From Actinokineospora auranticolor (lineage in GTDB: Bacteria; Actinomycetota; Actinomycetes; Mycobacteriales; Pseudonocardiaceae): 64,000 nt of DNA. Both the position numbers and the translations under genes were made by a program. The notes below the pieces were generated by a model. It saw only the letters and a list, made by a program, of their open reading frames with translations, was not told the DNA's origin and ran no database searches. The stretch lies in the NCBI RefSeq assembly GCF_002934265.1, contig NZ_PTIX01000018.1:1-64000 (forward strand). Direction: 5' to 3'. Shown in pieces: positions 36,886-44,636 of this stretch. Each line of letters opens with the position of its first letter. Within the stretch, counting starts at the first letter, position 1.

Positions 36886-38901
36886 GTGTCCAAGTTCTCC
36901 ACGGCGGCGAAACGCCTCCTGGTCGGGCGGCCGTTCCGCAGCGACCGGCTGGCGCACACCCTGCTGCCCAAGCGCATCGCGCTACCGGTGTTCGCCTCCG
37001 ACGCTATGTCCTCGGTGGCCTACGCGCCGGAAGAGATCTTCCTCATGTTGTCGGTCGCGGGTCTGTCGGCGTACGCCTTCGCCCCGTGGATCGGCGTCGT
37101 GGTGGTCCTCGTGATGCTCACGGTCGTCGCCAGCTACCGGCAGAACGTGCGCGCGTATCCATCCGGCGGCGGTGACTACGAGGTCGCGACGGTCAACCTG
37201 GGCAAGCAGGCCGGGTTGACCGTGGCCAGCGCCCTGCTGGTCGACTACGTGCTGACCGTCGCGGTGTCCATCGCGTCCGCGGCGGCCAACATCGGCTCGG
37301 CGATCCCGTTCGTGGCCACCCACAAGGTCGAGTTCTCGGTCGTGGCCATCATCGTGCTCACCGCCATCAACCTGCGCGGCATCCGCGAGTCCGGCGCCGC
37401 GTTCGCCGTGCCCACCTACGCCTTCATGGCGGGCATCATGCTGATGATCGCCTTCGGACTGTTCCGCGGCCTGGTCCTCGGCGACGACATGCCCGCCGAG
37501 AGCGCCAACCTGCAGATCAACGCCGAGCACGGCGACCTGGCGGGCCTGGCGCTGGTGTTCCTGGTGCTGCGCGCCTTCTCCTCCGGCTGCGCGGCACTGA
37601 CCGGTGTGGAGGCCATCAGCAACGGCGTGCCCGCGTTCCGCAAGCCCAAGTCCAAGAACGCGGCGACCACGCTGCTGCTGATGGGCGTGATCGCGGTCGT
37701 GATGCTGATGGGCCTGATCGTGCTGGCCCAGCTGACCGGGGTGCGCATCGCCGAGGACCCGGCGACCCAGTTGGTCAACGCCCCGCCCGGCTACGAGCAG
37801 AAGACCATGGTCGCCCAGGTCGCGGAGGCCGTGTTCAGCGGCTTCCCGGCGGGCTTCTTCTTCATCACCGCGGTCACCGCGCTGATCCTGGTGCTGGCCG
37901 CCAACACCGCGTTCAACGGCTTCCCGGTGCTCGGGTCCATCCTGGCCCAGGACCGCTACCTGCCCCGCCAGCTGCACACCCGCGGCGACCGGCTGGCCTT
38001 CTCCAACGGCATCGTCGGCCTGGCCGGGTTCGCCGTCGTGCTGGTCATCGCCTTCGACGCCGAGGTCACCCGGCTCATCCAGCTCTACATCGTCGGCGTG
38101 TTCGTCTCGTTCACCATGAGCCAGACCGGCATGATCCGGCACTGGAACCGGCACCTGGCCACGGAGACCGACCCGGCCGAGCGCCGCAGGATGCGCCGGT
38201 CGCAGGCGATCAACGCGTTCGGCCTGGCCATGACCGGCTCGGTGCTGGTCGTGGTGCTGATCACCAAGTTCCTGCTCGGCGCGTGGATCGCCATCGCCGC
38301 CATGGCGGTCATCTACCTGCTGATGACCGGCATCCGCAAGCACTACGACCGGGTCGCCGACGAGCTGGCGCGCGCGGAGAGCGAGAGCTCGTTCGTGCTG
38401 CCGTCGCGGATCCACACGATCGTGCTGGTGTCCAAACTGCACCTGCCGACCCGCCGCGCGCTGGCCTACGCCCGCGCGACCCGGCCGGACGTGCTGGAGG
38501 CGATCACGGTCAACGTGGACGACGTGGACACCAAGCGGCTGGTCGCGGAGTGGGACAAGGAGAACTTCTCGGTGCCGCTCAAGGTCGTCGAGTCGCCGTA
38601 CCGGGAGATCACCAAGCCCGTGCTGGAGTACGTCCGGCGCGTGCGCTCGGACAACCCGCGCGACGTGGTCACCGTGTTCATCCCCGAGTACGTGGTGGGC
38701 CGCTGGTGGGAGCAGGTGCTGCACAACCAGAGCGCGCTGCGGCTCAAGGGCAGGCTGCTGTTCCAGCCCGGGGTGATGGTGACCAGCGTGCCGTGGCAGC
38801 TGGAGTCGTCGGAGAAGGTGGCCGAGCGCGACCTGGTCGCCCCCGGCGCGATCCGACGTGGACTGACCGGCAAGGACCCGATGAAGGACGCGCGCAAGTG
38901 A
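36886..38901 (+). CDS. APC-family permease, KimA-like potassium transporter
   Basis: Membrane transporter of 671 residues: about 12 transmembrane helices up to residue 485, then a cytosolic domain of about 180 residues with a universal-stress-like fold. FASDAMSSVAYAPEEI and PSGGGDYEVA match KimA-group APC proteins, which import K+ and are inhibited by c-di-AMP in Bacillus. Divergence from the TrkA pair supports K+ as substrate. TACGCT (36872-36877) ends 8 nt before the GTG, so a leaderless transcript is possible. Confidence 0.85.
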   Translation: MSKFSTAAKRLLVGRPFRSDRLAHTLLPKRIALPVFASDAMSSVAYAPEEIFLMLSVAGLSAYAFAPWIGVVVVLVMLTVVASYRQNVRAYPSGGGDYEVATVNLGKQAGLTVASALLVDYVLTVAVSIASAAANIGSAIPFVATHKVEFSVVAIIVLTAINLRGIRESGAAFAVPTYAFMAGIMLMIAFGLFRGLVLGDDMPAESANLQINAEHGDLAGLALVFLVLRAFSSGCAALTGVEAISNGVPAFRKPKSKNAATTLLLMGVIAVVMLMGLIVLAQLTGVRIAEDPATQLVNAPPGYEQKTMVAQVAEAVFSGFPAGFFFITAVTALILVLAANTAFNGFPVLGSILAQDRYLPRQLHTRGDRLAFSNGIVGLAGFAVVLVIAFDAEVTRLIQLYIVGVFVSFTMSQTGMIRHWNRHLATETDPAERRRMRRSQAINAFGLAMTGSVLVVVLITKFLLGAWIAIAAMAVIYLLMTGIRKHYDRVADELARAESESSFVLPSRIHTIVLVSKLHLPTRRALAYARATRPDVLEAITVNVDDVDTKRLVAEWDKENFSVPLKVVESPYREITKPVLEYVRRVRSDNPRDVVTVFIPEYVVGRWWEQVLHNQSALRLKGRLLFQPGVMVTSVPWQLESSEKVAERDLVAPGAIRRGLTGKDPMKDARK

Positions 38902-40115
38902 CCGACTGGACCGGACGGCGTTTCGAGGTCGAGGTGGGGGCCGTCGCGCACGGCGGCCACTGCGTGGCGCGCGCCGAGGGGCGCGTGGTGTTCGTCCGGC
39001 ACGCGCTGCCGGGGGAGCGGGTGGTCGTGGCGGTCACCGAGGACAAGGGCGGCTCGTTCTGCCGCGGCGACGCGGTGGAGGTGCTCGACGCGTCACCGTC
39101 GCGGGTGGACCCGCCGTGCCCGCTGGCCGCGCCCGGCGGCTGCGGCGGCTGCGACTGGCAGCACGCGTCGGCCGACGAGCAGCGGCGGCTGAAGGCTGCC
39201 GTGGTGACCGAGCAGCTGTCCCGGCTGGCCGGGCTCGAGTGGGACGTCGAGGTCGAGGAGCTGGCGGGCGGGCTCGCGCACTGGCGCACCCGGACCCGGC
39301 TGGCCGTCGACCGGCGCGGCAAGGTCGGGTTCCGCGCGCACCGCAGCCACCGGGTGGTGCCCGTCGACGAGTGCGTCATCGCGGCCCCGGGGACCGTGGA
39401 CGCCCTGGCCGGTCGCGAGTGGACGCCGGGGGCCGAGCTGGACGTGTCCGTCGACGCGACCGGCCGCACGCACGCCAGCGAACTGCTGCCGGACCGGGGC
39501 AAGCTGCGCAGCGGCAAGCCGGTCCTGCGCCCCCACCGCGTGCTGGGCTCGTCCGTGGCCGTCGAACAAGCCGCCCGCCGCGAATGGCGGCTCGCGGCGC
39601 ACGGGTTCTGGCAGGTCCACCCGGACGCGGCGGACGTGCTGGCCGAGGTCGTCGACGAATGGGCCGGGCTCACGGCCGGGCAGGTCGCGTGGGACCTCTA
39701 CGCGGGCGTCGGTCTCTTCGCCGCGGTGCTCGGCGCCCAGGTCGGCGCGGAGGGCACGGTCGTCGCCGTCGAGTCGGCCCTCCGCGCCGCGGAGGACGCC
39801 GCCGACAACCTCGCCGACCTGCCCCAGGTGCGCGTGTTCGCGGGCAAGGTCGAGGACGTCCTGGCCGACGGCGGCCTCCCGGACCCGGACGCGGTGGTCC
39901 TCGACCCACCCCGCAAGGGCGCGGGCCGCGCCGTCGTCAACGCCATCGCGGCCCGTGCACCGTCCCGGCTGGTCTACGTCGCCTGCGACCCGGCGGCCCT
40001 GGCCCGCGATGTCGCGACCTTCGCCGACCACGGCTACCGGCTCAGCGACCTGCGGGCCTTCGACACGTTCCCGATGACCCACCACGTGGAGTGCGTGGCG
40101 TTGTTGTCGCGGTGA
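38898..40115 (+). CDS. TrmA/RumA-family RNA m5U methyltransferase
   Basis: SAM-dependent RNA uridine C5-methyltransferase, 405 residues. An N-terminal TRAM domain (to about 60) precedes a CPLAAPGGCGGCDWQ segment typical of the 4Fe-4S cluster site of RumA. The methyltransferase domain has AWDLYAGVGLFA, VVLDPPRKGAG and the catalytic cysteine in VYVACDPAALARD. It overlaps the transporter stop by 4 bp. Whether it acts on tRNA or rRNA cannot be told. Confidence 0.92.
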   Translation: MTDWTGRRFEVEVGAVAHGGHCVARAEGRVVFVRHALPGERVVVAVTEDKGGSFCRGDAVEVLDASPSRVDPPCPLAAPGGCGGCDWQHASADEQRRLKAAVVTEQLSRLAGLEWDVEVEELAGGLAHWRTRTRLAVDRRGKVGFRAHRSHRVVPVDECVIAAPGTVDALAGREWTPGAELDVSVDATGRTHASELLPDRGKLRSGKPVLRPHRVLGSSVAVEQAARREWRLAAHGFWQVHPDAADVLAEVVDEWAGLTAGQVAWDLYAGVGLFAAVLGAQVGAEGTVVAVESALRAAEDAADNLADLPQVRVFAGKVEDVLADGGLPDPDAVVLDPPRKGAGRAVVNAIAARAPSRLVYVACDPAALARDVATFADHGYRLSDLRAFDTFPMTHHVECVALLSR

Positions 40116-40119
40116 GGGG

Positions 40120-40458
40120 TTACGGCCAGTCGCCGGGGTTGCAGTAGTAGGAGTTGCTGCCGGTGCGTTGGTGGCCGAGGGAGTCGACGGCTACGAGGGT
40201 GACGGTGGCGCCGCCGGGGGTGCAGGAGAAGAGGCCGGTGCTGAGGAGGCCGTCGAGGGCGGGTTGGTGGTAGCCGTTCACCGACCACCGGGCCGAGGAG
40301 TAGGGGGCGACCCCGCCGGGGGACGCGCCGCAGGCGAACTGGCTGCCGCCGCTGTCGCAGTAGATGGTGAAGTCGAGGGCTGCGGCCGGGGTGGCCAGGG
40401 CCGTGAGGGCCGCGCCTGCGAGCGCGACGGCCGCCAGGGCGGGTTTGAGACGGGTCAC
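40120..40458 (-). CDS. Small secreted protein with four cysteines
   Basis: No family recognised. 112 residues: a signal peptide (VTRLKPALAAVALAGAALTA, cleavage likely after ATPAAA) and a mature part of about 80 residues containing CDSGG, FACGASPGG, SCTPGG and YYCNPG, so two disulfides are likely. GGAGG lies upstream of the GTG at 40458; the frame runs to 40518 but begins outside the signal. Converges on the TrmA gene with 4 bp between them. Confidence 0.6.
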   Translation of the reverse strand: MTRLKPALAAVALAGAALTALATPAAALDFTIYCDSGGSQFACGASPGGVAPYSSARWSVNGYHQPALDGLLSTGLFSCTPGGATVTLVAVDSLGHQRTGSNSYYCNPGDWP

Positions 40459-40619
40459 ACGGGCCTCCGGGTCACGGTGGGTACGGGCAACCAGCCGACC
40501 GTAACGGGACGCGCTCACCTGCGGGAAGACCCGTTGAGACCAGTTCCCCTGCGCTCAACGGGGTGGGGCTGGCGGGTTCGATTGCCTGAGCAGACGCGCC
40601 TGGTGGGTGGTTATGGGGT

Positions 40620-41753
40620 CTAGGAGGCGGCTCGTGCCACGTTCTCGTTCAACTGGGCAAGTCGAGCCGTGATTCGGGTTGATCGGACGTCGGTGAGTGC
40701 TTCGCTTGCCTGGAGTGCGAGCGAGTTGGCCTGCTCCTGTTCACCCGTTGCCGTGTAGACCTCGGCCAGGTCGATCATCCGTCCGGCGCGGCCGCGAAGT
40801 CGGTCGGTGCCGATGCGGGGTAGGAGGTCTTCGAATCGTCTGATCGCTTCGGCGTGTTCGCCTGCTGCGGCTAGTGCCTGGGTGGTGATGGAGTTGAGGT
40901 GATCTTGTGTTAGGAACCCCGCCCACTCGGGCGTTCCGCCCCCGCGAGCGGCCAGCGTCTCGGCCTCACGGATGTGCCGCAGCGCCGGTTCTTTCTCGCC
41001 TGATTTCGCTAGGTGTCCGGCCAGTCCGGCGTGCAGGTTCGCGCGCTCCAGCGTGCACACGCGGCGGTCGGACAAGGCTGCGTCGACCAGGCCGACGGCT
41101 TCGGATGGGAGCGCTTCGCCGACTTGAGCGGCGATGTTCAGCAGGACGTGTGCGCGGAGATCGGGGTCTGCGCCCTCGTCGGCGGTGCGTAGCGCGAGCG
41201 TGGAGAGTTGACGCGCGGAGTAGGTCCGTCCGGCGTCGAAGTGAGTCCACGCGGTCCGGTCCGCGAGTGCTCCGACGGCTGCGCTGAGTGCGATGCGGGT
41301 GTCGTCCCGCATCGGTGCGTCCAACAGACTCACGGCCCACCTGAGAGCGCCGGTGGACAGGTCTGCGGCGACCGCGCCGCCGAATCGGAGGTCCATCGTC
41401 GTGTAGACCGCCGTGGCCTGCTGGACGGCCTCGACCTCGGACCGGCCGACCTGCCCGGGGTGGTCCGCCGTGGCCAGGCCGTCCAAGAGTCGGGCGAGAG
41501 GGTCGGGGGCTTGGCTGCCTGCGAGCACCGCCGCAGCCGCCGCCAGTAGTTCCCGTCGGTTCACATCCTCACCCAACCCCTGAACGCCCAGCGTTCGCTC
41601 GTATGCGGCTATCAGGTCCGGTGTCGCTGTTCGTTGTCCGGTCTCCACCATGCCAAGCGTCGACTTGCTGTAGTGAACGCGGCTCGCCATCGTCGCCAGG
41701 CTGAGTCCGGCGTTCTCCCGCGCCGCCCTCAACACCCGCCCCGTCTCGTGCAC
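40620..41753 (-). CDS. XRE-family regulator with TPR-like C-terminal domain
   Basis: A 377-residue regulator: N-terminal helix-turn-helix (LRAARENAGLSLATMASRVH, then YSKSTLGMVETGQR) and a long helical TPR-like region from about 110 to the end. Such proteins in actinomycetes often control neighbouring small genes and can respond to peptides or small ligands. GGGGAG precedes the GTG at 41753. Divergent from the GRDP-like gene across 430 bp of less GC-rich sequence. Confidence 0.85.
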   Translation of the reverse strand: MHETGRVLRAARENAGLSLATMASRVHYSKSTLGMVETGQRTATPDLIAAYERTLGVQGLGEDVNRRELLAAAAAVLAGSQAPDPLARLLDGLATADHPGQVGRSEVEAVQQATAVYTTMDLRFGGAVAADLSTGALRWAVSLLDAPMRDDTRIALSAAVGALADRTAWTHFDAGRTYSARQLSTLALRTADEGADPDLRAHVLLNIAAQVGEALPSEAVGLVDAALSDRRVCTLERANLHAGLAGHLAKSGEKEPALRHIREAETLAARGGGTPEWAGFLTQDHLNSITTQALAAAGEHAEAIRRFEDLLPRIGTDRLRGRAGRMIDLAEVYTATGEQEQANSLALQASEALTDVRSTRITARLAQLNENVARAAS

Positions 41754-42183
41754 GCGGACCGCTCCCCTGGGTTGTGGACGGCTGTGGACGCCCGAGTCCT
41801 TCCGATGACACTCCGCGACGGTCACGCTACTACCGAGGCATAAGCCTCCCGGAAGGGTTGGGGATGAATATCCCCCGAATGTCGTCCCCAACCTCCGGCC
41901 AACTGCCTGGTTTCGTCAGCGCGCTTAGGGGTCAACTGTCATGCCTGTGTCATGAATAGCGAAACAGAGGGCTCTGCGGACCGCTCGTCGCAATGTTCGG
42001 CACTTCTGGCCGTGGGTGGCAATGGGATGTGGGTCCAAGTTGCGCGGGTCGTGCTTCGGCAGGCGGTTATGCCAGGTGGCATCGGGATGTCGCCCGGTGA
42101 AGTCGTGCAATGGGTCGATGCTTTGGTCGATGTGGCCGATAACAGTCTCTTATCCGATATGCATAGTGAATCAAGGGAGAGTC
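41754..42183. other. Divergent intergenic region with possible short ORF
   Basis: Base composition is visibly lower in GC than the surroundings. It includes the possible ORF 41952-42197 and the promoters of the XRE and GRDP-like genes. GGGGATGAATATCCCC at about 41859-41874 forms an imperfect palindrome close to the XRE gene. Confidence 0.45.
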
Positions 42184-42197
42184 ATGACGCTCGCTAA
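41952..42197 (+). CDS. Possible small protein upstream of the GRDP-like gene
   Basis: 81 codons from ATG, overlapping the next start by 14 bp, with the ribosome-binding site of that gene inside its 3' end. The C-terminal half (SPGEVVQWVDALVDVADNSL) could be helical. Third-position GC is unusually low and a rare TTA codon occurs (CTC TTA TCC). No ribosome-binding site is visible and no family is recognised; it may be noncoding. Confidence 0.25.
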   Translation: MNSETEGSADRSSQCSALLAVGGNGMWVQVARVVLRQAVMPGGIGMSPGEVVQWVDALVDVADNSLLSDMHSESRESHDAR

Positions 42198-42663
42198 CGT
42201 GCGGAACCCGGCGGACTCGATCTCGCGGGATCTCCACCGCCGCCTGGTGGGTCAACTGATCCGTGAGCACGCCGGGATGACAGGGGACGAAGCGGTCCGC
42301 ATCGTGAACGCCACCGTCGCGTTCCTGACCATCTGCGCCGAGAACCCCGGCACGCGGTTCCGTCCGAGCAAGCGCGTGGACCTGGGCTGGCACGCTTTCA
42401 TCCTCAACACCCGCGACTACGCCGAGTACTGCGCGGAACTGGGCGCCGGGTTCCTCCACCACGTGCCCGACGAGTTCACCCGCCCCACGACCACCCGCAC
42501 CGCCATGCGCGCGGCGCTGGCCCCTACGGTGGAGGCCCTGACCGTCGCCGGGTTCGAGATCGACGCGGAGTTGTGGGGAACGGACGCGGGCGACTGCTCG
42601 CAGTGCCACGCCGGATGCACCGACTGCGGTCAGGGTGGCGACGACGGCAGCTTCTGCCGCTAG
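42184..42663 (+). CDS. GRDP-like (DUF1399-type) protein with Cys-rich tail
   Basis: 159 residues. The middle part, RPSKRVDLGWHAFILNTRDY followed by AEYCAELGAGFLHHVP, matches glycine-rich-domain-protein-like (DUF1399) sequences, with conserved Trp-His and His-His. The last 23 residues contain a cluster DCSQCHAGCTDCG ending GSFCR, five cysteines in all, suited to metal binding, redox chemistry or modification. GGGAGA precedes the ATG at 42184. Separated by 14 bp from the APH-fold kinase, so co-transcribed. Function unknown. Confidence 0.7.
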   Translation: MTLANVRNPADSISRDLHRRLVGQLIREHAGMTGDEAVRIVNATVAFLTICAENPGTRFRPSKRVDLGWHAFILNTRDYAEYCAELGAGFLHHVPDEFTRPTTTRTAMRAALAPTVEALTVAGFEIDAELWGTDAGDCSQCHAGCTDCGQGGDDGSFCR

Positions 42664-42677
42664 AACGAGGGATGTGA

Positions 42678-43541
42678 ATGACGACCCGTCGTGAGTGGAA
42701 CGACCTACCCGTACAGGTGAGGCACGCGGTGGAGGAGCGCACCGGCCCCGTCCTCAAGGCGGAGTCCGCGACCTCTGGCCGAAACTCGGAATTGGCCGCC
42801 ACGTTGCGGACGCCGCAAGGGCCGATCTTCTGCAAGGGAATCACGACGGCGTCGTCGTTGTCTGTCATGCATCACAACGAGATCAGCGCTAGCCCATTCC
42901 TGCCCGGGGAAATTGCGCCGCGCTTGTTGTGGCATGTCGAAACAGGGGGGTGGCTGCTGCTCGGGTTCGAGCACGTGACCGGGCAGCACGCCAACCTCAC
43001 TCCCGGATCACCTGACATCCCGCTGGTGGCCGACGCGGTAAATGCCATCGCCCGAGTGCCGGTGCCGTCGGAGACGGCCGGTCGCCGCGCGATGGCCGCG
43101 CAATGGACGCGTGCACTCAAATCCGAGATCCACGCGGACCCGCCCGAGAAGGCGTCCGCCTGGTCGACCGACAACGCGGACAAACTCACGCACTGGGCAG
43201 CGCGCGCACCGGAACACATGGACGGCACGACCCTCATCCACACCGACCTGAACCCGGCCAACTTCCTCGTAGCCGACACCACCCGGGTGATCGACTGGGC
43301 GTGGTGGCGGACCGGCGCCGCGTGGATCGACCCGGCCTTCGTCCTCATCCGGCTCATCGCCGCCGGACACACGCCAGCCCAAGCAGAAGAGTGGGCGAAC
43401 CGGACGCCCGGCTTCCAAGCCGCGAGCCCCGACGCCCTGACCGCCTTCGCGGCGTCCGTGCTGCGCCTATGGGAACGCAAGTTCGCCACCACCGACGCGA
43501 CAGCGGCAGCCCGCGCGTGGGCGCGACACAGACTCGGATAG
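42678..43541 (+). CDS. Aminoglycoside phosphotransferase (APH)-fold kinase
   Basis: 287 residues with the protein-kinase-like APH fold. The catalytic loop is LIHTDLNPANFLV and the metal-binding DFG equivalent is VIDWAWW. The N-terminal lobe has the ATP-lysine candidate in GPIFCKGI. Antibiotic resistance is not implied: many APH-fold proteins phosphorylate small metabolites or peptides. It follows the GRDP-like gene directly and probably shares its pathway. ATG at 42678 after GAGG. Confidence 0.78.
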   Translation: MTTRREWNDLPVQVRHAVEERTGPVLKAESATSGRNSELAATLRTPQGPIFCKGITTASSLSVMHHNEISASPFLPGEIAPRLLWHVETGGWLLLGFEHVTGQHANLTPGSPDIPLVADAVNAIARVPVPSETAGRRAMAAQWTRALKSEIHADPPEKASAWSTDNADKLTHWAARAPEHMDGTTLIHTDLNPANFLVADTTRVIDWAWWRTGAAWIDPAFVLIRLIAAGHTPAQAEEWANRTPGFQAASPDALTAFAASVLRLWERKFATTDATAAARAWARHRLG

Positions 43542-43581
43542 CCGTACTCACGACCGGGTAGTGATCGAGCACACATGAGGA

Positions 43582-44337
43582 CTATCGAGGCGGGCCGAAG
43601 CCGTCCTGGGGTGGGCGGTACGGGCCGTTCGCGTGGCGGCCGGGGCCCGTTGACGGGGGCGGGTTCTCCCACGGCGGGGGTGGTGCCGCGTGGCGGCCGC
43701 CCGGTGGCGGCTGGTGCGGGCCGCGTGGCGGCGTGCCGGGCGGAACACCTGGACCGGCGGGCAGGGGCGCGCCCTGCGGCGGTCGGGGTGGTTGGTCACC
43801 GGTTTGGGCGGGCATCCCACGAACGGGCGTCCCCTGAACAGGGGGCGCGGGAGGGGGTGGCGGCGCGTTTTGGGGCTCCGGTGGGGACAGCGGCGGCAGG
43901 CCCGCGCGCGCTCGGAACCAGTCCGGGACGTACTCGTCCGCGCGCGGGAAGGACCGCAGTTCGTCGGTGAAGCCGATGGGCGGCGGCACCCGCCGCCAGG
44001 GGGGTTCGCGGTCGGGTTCGAACTCGCACGAGAAGGTGCCGGGGGGCTCGATCTCGTAGACCGCGCCGATCCACGTGCCCCGGCCCGGTCGGTACATCCC
44101 CGCCCGCAGCCGACCCAGGCCGTCGACGACCTCCGTCGGTGGGCGGACCGGTCGTGGGACCTCGTCCGGGCCCGTGACCAGCAGGTCCACCTCAATGTGC
44201 CTGCCGACCGCGCGGTACTCCGCGCGCACCCGGCGCCACTGCGGACCGGCCGCGCGCACCATGGCGCGACCGACCTCCTTGGTGATCCGGTCCAGCTCCG
44301 CCTGCGCCAGCACCGGCTGGGGCTCCCCCGTCGTCAC
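43582..44337 (-). CDS. YezG-like domain protein with proline-rich tail
   Basis: 251 residues. The first 140 or so (ITKEVGRAMVRAAGPQWRRV, GLGRLRAGMYRPGRGTWIGA, WRRVPPPIGFTDELRSFPRA) resemble the DUF600/YezG-like domain found as polymorphic-toxin immunity proteins and inside actinobacterial proteins that also carry TNT NAD-glycohydrolase domains. The C-terminal 110 residues are Pro/Gly-rich with no toxin domain. GTG at 44337. It may be an immunity-like orphan or an adaptor. Confidence 0.65.
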   Translation of the reverse strand: MTTGEPQPVLAQAELDRITKEVGRAMVRAAGPQWRRVRAEYRAVGRHIEVDLLVTGPDEVPRPVRPPTEVVDGLGRLRAGMYRPGRGTWIGAVYEIEPPGTFSCEFEPDREPPWRRVPPPIGFTDELRSFPRADEYVPDWFRARAGLPPLSPPEPQNAPPPPPAPPVQGTPVRGMPAQTGDQPPRPPQGAPLPAGPGVPPGTPPRGPHQPPPGGRHAAPPPPWENPPPSTGPGRHANGPYRPPQDGFGPPR

Positions 44338-44636
44338 GACGATCCCCCACCCCTGGCCGCTTCCCGCGACACTGCCACCTTCCCCCTGTTCCTACGCCCC
44401 CTCCGCGTGTCGGGAACCCTACCGGCCGCCGGGTGCGCGCAGGGTCGAGTCGGACAGGAACAGCCAGTCACCAAAGGACCCGGATGGGGGATGTGCGTCA
44501 CTTGGCCGGGTGCCGATACCGGAAATCAGTGGCGCCGGAACACTCGTAGACTGGTCCGAACCGGCGCGTGGGCAGCGGATCCCGGCCGTGACTCCCAGGA
44601 GACCAGCCATCCACGACAGGACGAGGTGACGACGCG
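44338..44636 (+). promoter_or_regulatory. Upstream region of dxs
   Basis: About 300 bp without a gene. TAGACT at 44547-44552 is a possible -10, giving a leader of about 80 nt. I see no riboswitch-like structure. Confidence 0.35.

Noticed and set aside
42184-43541. Class V lanthipeptide-type cluster (APH-like kinase plus Cys-rich precursor)
   Set aside because: The APH-fold kinase suggested it, but there is no HopA1-like lyase, no protease or transporter, and the Cys-rich protein carries a DUF1399-like domain instead of a leader peptide.
42678-43541. Aminoglycoside resistance gene
   Set aside because: The catalytic motifs show only the APH fold; substrate residues typical of known resistance enzymes are not recognisable.
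44338-44636. TPP riboswitch upstream of dxs
   Set aside because: No recognisable conserved riboswitch core was found in the leader; the thiamine link is only through the enzyme cofactor.
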